Source: Gymnothorax reevesii (lineage: Eukaryota > Chordata > Actinopteri > Anguilliformes > Muraenidae). From it: a stretch of DNA of 64,000 nt. This document shows, one piece after another, positions 22,801 to 34,460 of this stretch (position 1 is its first letter; each line of letters starts with the position of its first letter). Made by a program: the position numbers and the translations under genes. Below the pieces are notes generated by a model. That model was given only the letters and a program-made list of their open reading frames with translations, was not told the origin of the DNA and did not search any database. The stretch spans positions 47,087,120 to 47,151,119 of the forward strand of contig CM056583.1 of the NCBI GenBank assembly GCA_029721435.1, in the 5' to 3' direction.

Positions 22801-22931
22801 ACAGATTACATTCAAAGTCAGTGCAAAGACGCAGATACACACGTTTCGTGAAGATTTCAGATACTGTTACTAACTTTAATTTATTTATTTATTTTATTAA
22901 TTTTTTTTTTTTTTGGTCACAGTGGTTCTTA
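19854..22931. other. Intronic DNA with one-ended repeat scraps
   Basis: No gene seen. A triple TACCTAAA repeat lies at 20740-20760. A CCAGTGGCGTGCAGAG motif at 21507, typical of hAT-like ends in fish, and related text to 21760 lack a partner end. GCCGCTTTCACACTGGACGCG at 22761-22781 looks like the left end of a MITE whose right end was not found; it may have been lost around the Tc1 insertion. Confidence 0.4.
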
Positions 22932-23312
22932 CAGTTGCAATCAAAATTATTCAACCCCCATTGCAAATTGGGTTTAATGGCAAAATTTACAAACTTTCAG
23001 CTGTTTGTGATAAACAGATTTAACAAGAACATTTTTAATAGGTCAACACAACAAATATTACAAGTGGTTTCTCCAAATTTAACACAAAATTCTATTTTTA
23101 ATGACTGCTGCTGTCTCAAAATTATTAAACCCCCCTAGAATCCCTCATAAGAACATATTTGCAAATCAGGTGTTGTCTCAAGCACACCTAATGCAGCTAA
23201 TCAAGAGCTTAGTTAGTTGCATCAGGTTTGCTTGAGGTAGAACACATCAAATACTTGAACTCGCTGGGGTTTTGTTAGCAGTGACATTTGATTGCCTATT
23301 AGAAATATGGCT

Positions 23313-23767
23313 TGTTATGTATGCGTATTTTATGTACAGCATTGTACATCATTTGTAAATGAAGATTTGTTACATGCTGTTTTTGCTGCCTTGCTGGTCA
23401 GCTATTTATTTTGTTCATTTGCCACTCTCTGGTGGTGTGTCTGTAAAACATGATCTGATGTAATAGACTAGTACTTTCTAGAAGCTTCTGGCACCTTCCT
23501 GCCTGGAGGGGGCGGGATCACCCAGGAATCCTGTGGATCTTCCCAGAATGTTGCTAGTCTATATAAATGCTGTGATTTTAAGAACAGCAGAGCAGAGAAG
23601 AGAGAAGCAGAGTTTTATTTTGGCAACAGAGTTAATTAGTGGCATTAGAGTGTTTTTAGAATTAAATAGAGGAATTTTTTTTGTAGAACTTTTTTTGTGA
23701 AGAATACATTTGTTTTAGTTGTCATTGCTGGTTTTCTTTGTTGTGATTTTTTTTTTTTGTCATAACA
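23313..23767 (+). repeat. Solo LTR inserted in the Tc1 start codon region
   Basis: Begins TGTTATG and ends CATAACA (7-bp inverted ends, TG...CA). GGCT flanks it on both sides (23309-23312, 23768-23771), a 4-bp target duplication as made by retroviral-type integrases. A TATAAA at 23572-23577 is followed by a purine-rich AGAACAGCAGAGCAGAGAAG stretch. No internal region remains, so it is a product of LTR-LTR recombination. Confidence 0.9.
23572..23577 (+). promoter_or_regulatory. TATA box of the solo LTR
   Basis: TATAAA in GTCTATATAAATGCTG, about 260 bp into the LTR. It would direct transcription rightwards into the remaining transposase sequence. Confidence 0.5.
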
Positions 23768-26216
23768 GGCTGTCAAAAGAATTGTCCAAAAAGCTAATAG
23801 AGGAGATCATTGCCTGGTACAAATGAGGAAAAGGATGCAAAAAGGTAGCACAGGCACTGAATTTTCATAGAGATACAGTTCGCAAGTTCAGAGTTAAAGG
23901 AGGAGTGGCTACATTACCAGGATGTGGCAGAAAGAGGAAGCTGACAATGGCCATCACCGGATTCCTGAGGAGATGGGTGGTCAAAAACCCCTGAGTGACT
24001 GCAGGAGACCCGCAGCATGACTTGGAGGCAGGAGTCACTGAGGTTTCGGTTTGCACAGTAGGGCACATACTAAACGTTGAAGGTCTCCAAGACATACACC
24101 ACAAATGATCTGAAAGAACAAGCTCCAATATGCTCATAACCATATAAATAAGCCACAAATGTTTGGGGATATTGTTCTGTGGAGTGATGAAACAAAACTG
24201 GAATATTTTGGGCTTATGAATCAGTGGTTTGTCTGCAGGAGGAATAAAGAAGCATATGCTGAAAAGTACACCCTGCCTGCAGTGAAGACTTATGGGGGCT
24301 TTTTGATGCTCTGCAGCTGCCTTACTTCCTCTGGCACTGGAAATCTGCAAAGTGTGGAGGGCAAGATGGATTCAGTCAAGTACCAGGATATCCAAGGTGA
24401 AAAAGTCATACCTTCCAAAAGGACAATGATCCTAAGCATACCTCAACATCCACCAAGGCTTGGTTTCAGAAGAATTCTGGGAAGATTCTAGAGTGCCCAT
24501 CACAGTCGCCTTTCTTGAACCCCATAAAAAATCTCTGGTAGGATTTGAAGAACTCAGTGGCAGCACGCAAACCCTAGAATATTAGTGAACTGGAGGCCAT
24601 TGTCCATGAGGACTGGCTAAGATTCCTTGGGAATACTGCCAAAAGCTGACATTTACCTATCCATCACATTTCCAGCAGGTCATAGCGGCAAAAGGGTTTT
24701 CTACTGAGTATTAAAGATGCTTCTCATGAAGGGGTTGAATAATTTTGAGCCTGCAGTAGTCATTAAAAGTGGAATTTTGCATTGAATCTGGAGAAGCCAC
24801 TTGTAATATTTGTTGCGTTGAACCATTAAAATTGTTCTCGTTTGATATGTTCATTGCAAACAGCTGAAAGTTTGTAAATTTTGCCAGTAAACCGAATTTG
24901 CAATGGGGGTTGAATAATTTTGATTGCAACTGGACGTATACTCAAATACGAGCAACATTTTTGAGGAAAAGAACCCCATTTTCAAAATACAGCCCTTTAT
25001 AAAATTAAATGCTGCAAACGTTTCCAGCTGAAACTGGATTGGAACACCCAGTAGGTGTCACCTATTGAAAACATCATTGGAGTTAAAGTGTGTATGATTA
25101 ACAATGACAGCATCCATAGATTCAGTTCGAGTTGAAGAACATGGTAAAAGCAATGTGAAAATTAACAGTTGTATTGACACAACCAGGAAATAAAAAGGGC
25201 AATGGCAGTGCAAGTTATGTATAACAAATAATGAAACAGCAATAAGCGGAGAAAGCGTCATCAGTGATTGGACCAATGCACTGCACTGCTTTTTAGACAG
25301 TTGACTTGCAGAGAGGTTTCCCTTTGGTAAGCAAGCCCAGTTTGAATTAATCAATGCGCTGTCGATATGTTTTCTAATCTTGGCATTGGTAACATTAATA
25401 TTCCACTTCTTTGGGTTGGCGCTTTACAAGGAAAGCTAACTTGTAAACTAGTTTCGTAGAACTGAGAGATTACATCTAATAGTCTTTTATCAATTTTATT
25501 GTACTGGTAAAATTGTGAACAAGTGGTGAACCATACCAATGAAAACCAACTGCTGAAGTCTGTGGCTCTGTCTGGTACCAGCATGGCAAGAGGCCCTAAA
25601 GATGGAGGCCCAGAGATTTATCCTGTAACAAGATGGGCTGTTCTTAACAATAAAGATTGAACTCATTGGATACAAAAGGATAAATGGCAGAGAAAATCAA
25701 TGAATCATCAACAGAGGGGGGTTGGAGGCAGCCTGGTGCCTGTGCCTCGTTGCGCTTGCGGTCAAAGTGAGGCCCTGGTAACAATGACTCAATGGCTGCC
25801 TCCAGTGAAGGAAATCGAAGATGGCGGACCAGGTAGGTTTATCATTGAAATGTCTTCGTTTTGATATTTCTAGGAGGTGTCATGAAACATCATTGTGGTC
25901 ATAAATACATTTCGATATACCATGTTGATTAACGATCTCTATAAATTTTTAGAATGAAGGGATAAAATTATTTTGGCATGTGTACTTGCCGACAGTGGTG
26001 TAGCCAGCGGGGGTGCTGAGACACGTCCCTTTTTGACTGCAATTAGTAGTTCTCAATCATTTTCATTTATTGACGCGTTTTCCAATTATCGTAATTGGCA
26101 ACCGAAAGCACGGTTTCTCTCCGTATGCGATCTATCAGCGATTAGATCATGGGCTAAATTCAGTCCAGTTGCAGAACACGAACAGAGAATTGTGTAGCAC
26201 AAAACTTCAGTTTAAA

Positions 26217-26345
26217 ACAATTATTAGTCCTGACCTGTTCTCAAACATTTTCATAATTAACAGAAGGTTCACTCCGAGAGCATTCCACAGTTAACTGGTG
26301 CGGCTTGTTCTCCACGGTTGGGAACAGGTCAGGACTTATAATTGT
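26217..26345. repeat. Inverted repeat with about 25-bp arms
   Basis: The left arm 26217-26242 contains TTAGTCCTGACCTGTTCTC. The right arm 26321-26345 is its near-exact reverse complement (GGAACAGGTCAGGACTTATA). The loop is about 78 nt. It could be the core of a small fold-back element; flanking duplications are not evident. Confidence 0.6.
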
Positions 26346-29190
26346 TCTCAACGGAAATTGAGAGTAAACGGGAGCTTACTATTTACACGGACGAGTATCA
26401 TAAAATTAGTTACCGCTACTGACATTTTCAGTCAGGCTTGGCACACTAGGGGTGAACTAAAATCACGAAGTCAGATGCAGCTAAGACCAGCCCAACAGTT
26501 AAAAACCTACTCCTTTACACCCAGCGGATGCCCCATGCTCCTACATTATGTCAGCTGAGTCAACAACGCACAGGACAGCAAACTTCAGTAACGTTACCCT
26601 CATCTTTAGCAAAAACAACGATCGATTTCTAGTAGGATTAGGCTATGTGGTAGCTAGTTGTTATAATATTGAAATTACCTAGCAGTACAGGAGCAGTTCT
26701 GTCCAACAATTGTGTCATCTATCATATCCACAGTCATGAGATTCGGTTTTTCACCTTCTCGCATACATTTTCACTGAATAGCGGTCGACTTTCTTTTGAT
26801 GTCATGAACAGCTTTCTAATGCACGTCCCTGCCGTTTACATTTTGCATATTTGTGACCAACCCATGCTCCCAAAATAATCGCAAAATGCAGATTTGTGTG
26901 ACAACAGCTTTAGAAATCTCACGGGTCTTTCCCTGAGGATCCTGCTACAAAAGTAAATAAGTAATCCAGTCCCCTGACTGAGGGCTAAAAATTGTCAACG
27001 AAAATTAGCAAATCTCACACCATGCCCCGTATGTCGCAAGGGTCATCCCCAGGAAGGCCCGAGATAAAGTGCTTGGTCACTCGTAACATAAACCATGCCT
27101 TGAGTCTTGTAGAATTGCTAGAGCAATTTGGTGCCTCACAATACACCACAGTCATGTAGACAAGGCGAAGATTGTTCATGTACAATACTCGGTTTCCTTG
27201 CTCTTCAGTGGCTATGTGTTTCAATGGCCGATTCCAGTAAATGTGACGTCATTTCCGTAATAAGTTACCGAAGCTCTCGGATCATTTTCCGGACATTGCC
27301 AAATGAGCAAGTCATCTGCTAGGGGTTTTGGGCTACATGTTTCATGTTAGGATGGGGGTCTTTGGGGGGGATTTATGTTTGTTTATATCAAAACCAACAG
27401 TCCTAACCATAAATGGGTAAATGTTTGGTGAACCTTTGCAAGTGACCTTTAACCTTGTACAAACATAGTCCTATCCCAAATATAAGAAATGATTTAAGCA
27501 GAAATCTTACCTTCCATTTTCATAAAACTGAAAAACTGAACACACAGCTCTTCCCTCGAAAATGTTTCGGCATTATTTTAATGAATACTGAATTGCACAG
27601 TTTTCCAATACTTGATGGTTATGCACACTGCTTTGATGCATGTCAGCACTTTAGAATGCAATTATTGTACGGTTTATTAATTAGCCTGGGCTATGTGGTT
27701 ATTAATATGTTCTAAAAGTTTGTAATGTACCGTATTAATCAACTACTCAGTGTCTCACTTTTCATACATATGCAAATTTTAAAAAGTAGCAAGATGATTA
27801 ACCTGTGCATTTTGAAATTATCAAAGAAAACAAAATTGTATTCTAGAAAATGTAATTTATTATATGTAATGTGCTGCATAGTTCTGTTCTTAAATGGCAT
27901 GATCTTTAATGTAATTATAAATATTGATGAGTGCATAGGGCCTACTTTAGTTGCATATCCACATTAATTAATGCACATTTGTGGAAATGTTCAATAAGAA
28001 TTTACTGGATAACTAACAAATTTTGTGTTATACGGATAATATAATCGTCGATCATATTCAATAAGGAGACACGCAAAGCAGATCTCATGGGCCAAATATG
28101 TGTTGGAAAATATTCTAGATGAAGTCATCATGTAGGGGTCCTGCCAGGTTGTTATACTTAGGGTGTACTTTAGTTACACACTGCTTATGCAATGTTATCC
28201 ACATCTCAAGTGCAGTATCAACCTTTTCTCAGGTGCTTTTAAAAGTGTATTTGAAGAAAGCTGGGGAAATGTATCATACTTCAGCCTTCACAGAAAGCAA
28301 TTATTATGATTGAGGAGTTCTGGTGGTACTTGCTTTAGTAACCTAGCAGGGATGCACTTTGCTGGCCAACCACAGCAAAAGGGCTAAAAGACCATATTGA
28401 TGAGTTCCAGTGGAGATCATAACCCCTTTTCATCTATGTCCACACAGTCTGAATGGTCCGCTGCTGAGTTTTACATGTGCCGCAAATGAAGTATTACAGC
28501 GGCTTGCAGCATTCCCACGGACAGAGGCCCAGGTCGTGATTATTAATGTGATGTTTGCCCCAGCGAATCTTATTAAAGCACAGCCTCGCACCAGGCGATG
28601 AATTTCAAATGCGCTGGATACCTCCTGGTGACTCGCACATTATTAGTTAGTGGTCATCTGTATGCACCATGTGCCGGAGACCTTTTTTTTTTAAAGTTAC
28701 ACTCAAACTTTTTTTGCTCTTCCAAATAGTCTTTAAAACCTATCAAGTCGTTTCAGGTAATAATGTTTTTGATTGGGTTTAACTCCTTTGCACTGAATAC
28801 AAGTAATGCCCATTTTTTCCTGTTGTGCTTGAGCCTATTTAGGCTATCTCAGTATTTGTGCCACAGGGACTGTGGATAATTATTCCAGTGAGGCAAGGCA
28901 TTTGGAAATTCAATTACAGAATTATTTAGGAATTAAATGTTGGAATTTACCAACGCCAGCATCTATATATGCGCAACGGGGTTAAGATAATCTAATGAAT
29001 ACCGTAAGTTTGTATTAGCATGTCTGTGTATCATCTTAGAATGGCAGATTTATTTTTACATGTTGCGCAACTTCCCCTATTCATTCTTTCATATATGCGT
29101 TTTGACTGACAATCATTTGCCACTCGCCATACCTGTGTTCCGCTGGGGGTTGTTTGTGAGCAGCAATCCTAACGAATAGTGATGTCACCC

Positions 29191-29204
29191 ATCGTCATGG
29201 TAAC
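29191..29204 (+). promoter_or_regulatory. RFX X-box-like site
   Basis: ATCGTCATGGTAAC matches the X-box consensus RYYNYYATRRYAAC at every position. It lies in a repeat-poor stretch next to TGATGTCACC (CRE-like). Function is unproven; one match of this kind in 64 kb could be chance. Confidence 0.35.
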
Positions 29205-30845
29205 GAAAGGCAAAAATGGATAAAATGGCCCAAATTTCAGTAACGGGGTGATTTGGTTCGATCCCACACGGTGGAAGACAGAGGCAGGCTTGTATGGAGT
29301 CACATATGCCAGAGGGCGCGGGGATCCATTGGGCCGTTTGGGCGTAGGTACATTGCAAAGGCAGGGCAAACTGAGAATTAATATGACTACATCTCCATGA
29401 AACTGCTCTCCCTGATAAGGGGATGGAGGTCCCATGAGTCCCTGATGAACTTGCTGATAAAGGAGAAAGGGTCCTGTATATGTAATTCACTGAATTATGT
29501 TTTTTTAGCATTTGTTGTTTGCTCTTGTTAGGTTTACTGAAAGCCAGGCAATACATGTCATGTCTCTTGCAAATGTCAGTGGAATTACAACTGCTGCTGT
29601 TTCACAGAGTAGGAGCCCTGTCTGCTCCCATGTTCAGTAATGGCTGTGTGGTAAGCTGTGCGTAAATACGAAGGCAACCTTGTAAGACGTTACACGAAGG
29701 AAATTTACGCATGTAATTTTGAGAATTTATTTGGACATATATTTCAGGTTTTGTATAAAAGCTGCATTTTGATAGTAATGTTTGTCAAAGTGCCTGGGGT
29801 TCTTCTGTCTCGATATTCATCTTTCTGTGGCACTTAAATACCTATGGAGCTGAGGAAGTACTGAGGGATGCATAAATTTGTGAAGTCTGCATTTTACTAA
29901 AGTTTCTGTAATGGGTTGCTCCCAGCAAACCTAAAGTAAAACCAATCATTTTATATCTCAGATTAATCCTATCCTCTTAATCCCTGCATTAGAATGTTAG
30001 AATTAGCTGAACGTGTGAACATCTGACTCAATCCAGCATTGATTTTACATTGATATTATTAATTGAATAGCCTACATAAGCATCCATCAGCGGCTTTGCT
30101 TTCACAACTGAGTAATGTGCCACTGTGTCATTAAAATGGATTGCATTTAATCACATTTTCATCAAGAGCCAAACACTTGGAATTCCATGCCAGTGTCAGC
30201 TCACCCTGGTTGAACGGTGTGTATGTATTGCTGGATTTTGCCATCAAAAGTGCGCAGAGAGAGGATGTTGTCTGAACATCGGTGTCAAACATGAGCATAG
30301 AAAAAGCACCTTTGCATGTTTACAGATGGGTTCAGCGGCATAGTTTTGAACTGTAAGCATAAACTGTAGCAGCAATTCACTTCCTCCCATACACTCAGTG
30401 TATTATCTGCAAGCCCAGTGGCTGTTAGTTAATGACCAAGTGAGAGTTCGAAACTGCCAGTTGGAGGCTTGGTGCTCTAGATTTTACAGTTTTTGGCTGT
30501 GCTTAAGGGAAATTCAGGATATTTGTGAGGGTAAATAAATCAGAATTATGGGGCATTGGATCAAACAGTCCAAGTTAAATGGCCTTTTATATGGCCTCTT
30601 GTCAAGAAATGGTCATTCTCTAATTAAGTCCTGAGGGCTGCATGAGTTGTAGCTACTTTCAACTGACTTGTGTTATTTCTTTAGTCGTTCAGGGGTTTTC
30701 TTTTTTAATGTGTCCATCCACTAATTTTTAACATGTTTCAGCATAGTAATTGCATCAGACAACAGTGTACCAAGTCATAAATATTTTGAATCTTAGTTAT
30801 GGTATTACATAAATTAATTGAAAACCTTTTTGTCAGAGGAAAATA

Positions 30846-31076
30846 TACTCTTCCAAAAAAGAAACTATACATTGTTTTTAGCATCAATTTATTATACATG
30901 AAATGTTTTGACAAATGTGGAAAACATCATGAAAAGAAAGTGTAATCAATAATTCAATATTTGTATAGTTTCTTTTTTGGAAGAGTATATTTCAATATGT
31001 TTTCCACATTTGTCAAAACATTTCATGTATAATAAATTGATGCCAAGAACAGTGTAGTTTCTTTTTTGGAAGAGTA
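30846..31076. mobile_element. TA-flanked fold-back MITE with three end copies
   Basis: TA lies on both sides. It starts TACTCTTCCAAAAAAGAAAC and ends with the inverse (GTTTC...GGAAGAGTA). The left 95 bp (to ATGTGGAAAACAT) are the reverse complement of 30996-31076. A third copy of the end motif, in the right-hand orientation, sits in the middle and ends at 30987, also followed by TA. So 30846-30987 is itself a complete 142-bp element with TA flanks, joined to a second half-element. The Tc1/mariner group is likely, from TA target use. Confidence 0.82.
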
Positions 31077-31078
31077 TA

Positions 31079-31521
31079 CTACAATGTGGATGCAATGCCC
31101 ATAATGGTTTGGCTTCGATGGCTTCACATTCAAAAGCCATTTTGTAAATCTCAAGAGGAGGAGGAAATCTCACTATTTACTGAGAATTCCAAACACTGTC
31201 ACAGTATCTTCAAATTTATGATCGGCCGCTGTGAACATATTATCATGATTTTACTGCCCTAGACTTCTGAGGCAGTTTGGGTTTTTTTTTTTTGGTTGTT
31301 GTCCAGAATTGCCCAGAGCAGAAATACAATCAGAAAGGCCATTTAATGTCTAGTGTTGATTCAGCTCTTAACAGAGTTTATGTATGTCCACTCTGGCCAT
31401 AATGGACTCAAATAAACTCTGCAAGGGATTTTTTAATACTGAATATTTTACTGTTTAGCGAATGTCACGGTCTAATTGATGGACAACCCTGCCTGGCTTA
31501 ATTGTAGTGGGTTATCAGAGC
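31079..31521. other. Unique sequence between two MITEs
   Basis: No feature seen apart from a poly-T/G tract near 31283. Confidence 0.4.
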
Positions 31522-31524
31522 TTA

Positions 31525-32021
31525 TGCCACCCTGACATTTGCACGATTTTTGCCCCTGCAATGCGTCGTGACAAGGCGTGCCATTTCGGTGCTACGCAGG
31601 GGAGTCTTGTTTGCGCCCTGTTCGCACACTGTATATGCATAAGTTACGCCCAGTCTAAGCAATGCGCGGCCAAAAATGCACGAACACTTCGTGAGAAGTT
31701 CCTGCCATGCACGAATGGTTTGTGACGTGCGCGAACTATGCGTGAGCTGGGTGTGCCATGATCACTTGACAAGTTGTGACAACACCGCAACATGGCACGC
31801 ACTGACATGCACCGTCGGCAATGTTTGCGTAGTGTTCACGCATGGTTCACGCAAGAGGCATGCACATGGCATGAACATTGTGTGCCAAATTTTTAAACGT
31901 TTCAAAATTCTCTCTACGACATGGCACGCACCCCCGCACCCTTCACACACTCCTCATGCTCATCTCTGAAGACTTTAATCATTGCCACGATGCATTGTGA
32001 GAAAAAAGTGTCAGGGTGGCA
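31525..32021. mobile_element. Harbinger-like MITE (TTA target)
   Basis: TTA at 31522-31524 and 32022-32024. Perfect 13-bp inverted ends TGCCACCCTGACA / TGTCAGGGTGGCA. The 497-bp body is much richer in CpG than its surroundings, with repeated GGCACGCA / TGCACGAA / TTCACGCA motifs. The 3-bp TTA duplication is typical of PIF/Harbinger. No transposase. Confidence 0.85.
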
Positions 32022-32024
32022 TTA

Positions 32025-33752
32025 GAAAACTAAAAAGTGAAGTGAATGGACTAAAATACCCTGAGCTGCGGAGGGTACCAGGGCACTGGCTCATGCTGAG
32101 ATTTGAACTTGTGGCTCTGAACTGCTGTAGGAGAAAAGATTATTCTCTGAAAGTGCCTGACTGACTTTGGACTTAAACTCAAAGTGAGAGAGTTTTGTAA
32201 AACTGCATTTTAATAAATTCTCTGGACATGTTTGTGGCAGTTTTGTCAACAATGCCGAAGAGCTTAGCACCTCAAGTTTGTTTTGTCTGCATTAGTGGGC
32301 TGAGCTAATTACTGAGATGAGCAGCTCAATATTGGTCTGTCTGAGCTGGAGTACTTCACAGCTTGGCAGTCACTGATGTGTTTAGAAGTAGGGTTCTTTA
32401 TGGGGTTTGCCATTGATTAGTCCAAGTGATTGCACAGAAGTCGATTTGGCCTATAATCCATTCAAATCTTGTTTATAGAGATAATTTAACAAAGTAGGGA
32501 GACTCTGAGATGGCTTTTTACTCGACCAAGCCTTGTTGTGTATTCTTTCTGTGAACTCTCCAGACACAAAGCATGGACTGCCAAAGTGTCTTGTATCTTT
32601 CAAATGCAACTTCTAAAACTTGTGGTCGAAATGATTTGGAGGATGACCCAATTATCGCATCAAATATTTGTAAAAGATGGCCAAGCTCATTTGCCTGCTT
32701 TATTGTCCAACTTAATTAACTTCATATGGGCTATATGACTGCTTTCTGTTTATTAGACCTCAAGTCATGATTCGTTAAAGGTGTTTACCACAGTAGGGAA
32801 TGACTGTGGAATCCTGTCAATGTTTACAGCACCTTTACAGTGATGCAGTGCTCTGCAGCACATCTAGACAGGACATAAACCTCTAAGTTTGGAGGCACGA
32901 TACAGATCACAAAATGCCACTCTCACTGTTTTTCAGTTTAACGGCCCGGAAGAAGGGCCAATGAACTATTGGGATGATGCTGTGTCCGTCGTTGTTAGCA
33001 TTTTTTCCAGAACGTTCTTCATCAAAATTGTCAGCCAAAATGACTTGACATTTGTTATGGAGCATCCTTGTTATGTGACAAGCTCTGCCAAGTTTCTACA
33101 AATAATTTGGAAAAATTGCTTTTTAAATTCTTAATGAATCTTTGAAAATTTACTCAACATTGGCCATATTTCAATGGGCTATGAGGTTACACGACCTTTG
33201 AACTTGAAAGTACCAATTTGTCAGAAGAATTTATGAAGTTCTTCTAAATTCTCTATCTCAGGCCATTGGACTGCAGAATCCTTGGTCCTATTTTTAGCTG
33301 TACATTTGGAACTTCCATATATGCATAAGTCCTGATTTTTGCCTTTTGATGGGTAGAAGTTTAATCATCAAATAGTGAAATTACATAGAATTTTATTGAG
33401 ACTACAGCACTGAAAATGTTCATTTGCAATCATCAAATGAACATTTTTCACTTCATTAAGTACTCCTATACACACATATGCACACACACACACTGGACAA
33501 GATACTGCAGTGCACGCGCAGCTTAGATATTGAAACCATCTGCAATCCTAGGCACATAATATCCATACTGGATATTATATGTCCATATTATATATATATA
33601 TTATATATCCATACAAGTCCTCTTATCTACATCAAACCCTCTAAATCAATTCTGAAATTGATTATCGAAGATCAAGCTAGTTTTAAAGATAGAATTGATT
33701 AATGCATCACATAGTCATTACAAAAATGCATATTTGTCATTAAATCACAGGT
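32025..33752. other. Intronic DNA, no gene seen
   Basis: A TATAATAT-type palindromic AT stretch lies at 33560-33612. Nothing else recognised. Confidence 0.4.
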
Positions 33753-34460
33753 TGCCATGATCCATACCAGGAATCAATTATGGCAGCAGATTACAACCCA
33801 CTAGTAGGGTTCATTGATAGTAATGCAGTAGGACACAGCAGTGAAGCCCAGAGGAGAGTTAACAGATTAGTTCAGATGTAAAAGGTGAGGTAGTGTGGTC
33901 GTATCTTGTGCGCGGCCAGTGGCTTTCCGGGGCGACTGCCAGATGGAGTGCACACTTCGTCAGAGTCGAACTGTCAGACAGCAGGATGGAGAAGTTCAGC
34001 ATGCAAGCAGCCCCAGTTCCGATGACTGTAGAAGGCTTAGGAGCTTGTTCTTAATAAATTGGGCAGGGGAACAGACTAAGAGTAGATAAACAGGAACGCG
34101 GACCGTGAGTTAGGCCTGGGAGCTTGGTCCTATTAAGTGAACTAGGAGGAGAACTTCTGTAAATTACAGTCATTAAAGGTTATGATTGAATTTCAAAAGA
34201 TGAAGAACTTTGCTCGCTAGTACTGACTGGTTGCTAAAGGGCGTACAACAAGTGTCCATCCCCTGCAACTTGCTAACTCAAGGTAGTGGGTATAAACACA
34301 TCAACACACGTGAGGGAAGGGGAAACACGAATACTACACAGCCACTGAAAGGAAGCACGCAAGATGTAAACCAGTGGAAAGAGACAGTACTTCTAATACA
34401 CACGCAACCTTCTGGATGGGATGAGACACAAAAGGCATTTATACGAGGGTTGTAACAACA
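33753..34460 (-). repeat. Solo LTR-like repeat, copy B
   Basis: The longer of two related copies (see 14979-15530). On the minus strand it starts TGTTGTTACAACCC, has TATAAA at about 34438-34443, and ends ATCATGGCA, i.e. TG...CA. The polyadenylation position reads AATGAA, one change from the AATAAA in copy A. No internal retroelement sequence is attached. A target duplication was not identified, so the boundaries are estimates. It is probably a Gypsy-type solo LTR. Confidence 0.6.

Larger units (their letters stand above)
23307..24714 (+). pseudogene. Tc1 transposase pseudogene
   Basis: DDE transposase of the Tc1 type. The ATG is at 23307-23309 and the coding sequence resumes after the solo LTR at 23772 with KRIVQKANRG-like text. 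The best segment is 24159-24491, with LWSDETKLEYFG (second catalytic Asp) followed by SSGTGNLQSVEGKMDSVKYQ. A frameshift then moves the DNDPKHTS block (about 24421-24444) to another frame. In the last motif, PDLNPIENLW has become [10 protein letters not shown] followed by a stop, so the third catalytic Glu is lost. The natural stop is TAA at 24712-24714. Inactive. Confidence 0.85.
22932..24932 (+). mobile_element. Tc1-like transposon, interrupted by a solo LTR
   Basis: Begins after TA with CAGTTGCAATCAAAATTATT and ends with the inverse, TTGATTGCAACTG. The terminal repeats extend about 100 bp (GCAAATTGGGTTTAATGGC...AGCTGTTTG against its reverse complement at 24863-24932). The right flank reads GA instead of TA, so the target duplication has decayed or been lost. 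Total 2001 bp; without the 455-bp LTR and its 4-bp duplication it is 1542 bp, normal for Tc1. The transposase is damaged. Confidence 0.92.
24933..30845. other. Intronic DNA, no gene seen
   Basis: CAGTGGTGTAGCCAGCGGGG at 25994 looks like a hAT-type left end, but no partner end was found. 28440-28620 and 29140-29440 are balanced, repeat-poor stretches that could be conserved noncoding sequence. An inverted repeat and an RFX-type site in this span are listed separately. No exon recognised. Confidence 0.4.

Noticed and set aside
22761..22860. GCCGCTTTCACACTGGACGCG as the left end of a MITE
   Set aside because: No inverted partner found on either side of the Tc1 insertion, so a bounded element cannot be claimed.
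25820..25831. ATGGCGGACCAG followed by GTAGGT, like a four-residue first exon (MADQ)
   Set aside because: Very short, no CpG-rich promoter, no acceptor or continuation found; AAGATGGCGG is common near transposon promoters.
25994..27320. hAT element starting CAGTGGTGTAG
   Set aside because: No matching right end or 8-bp duplication seen.
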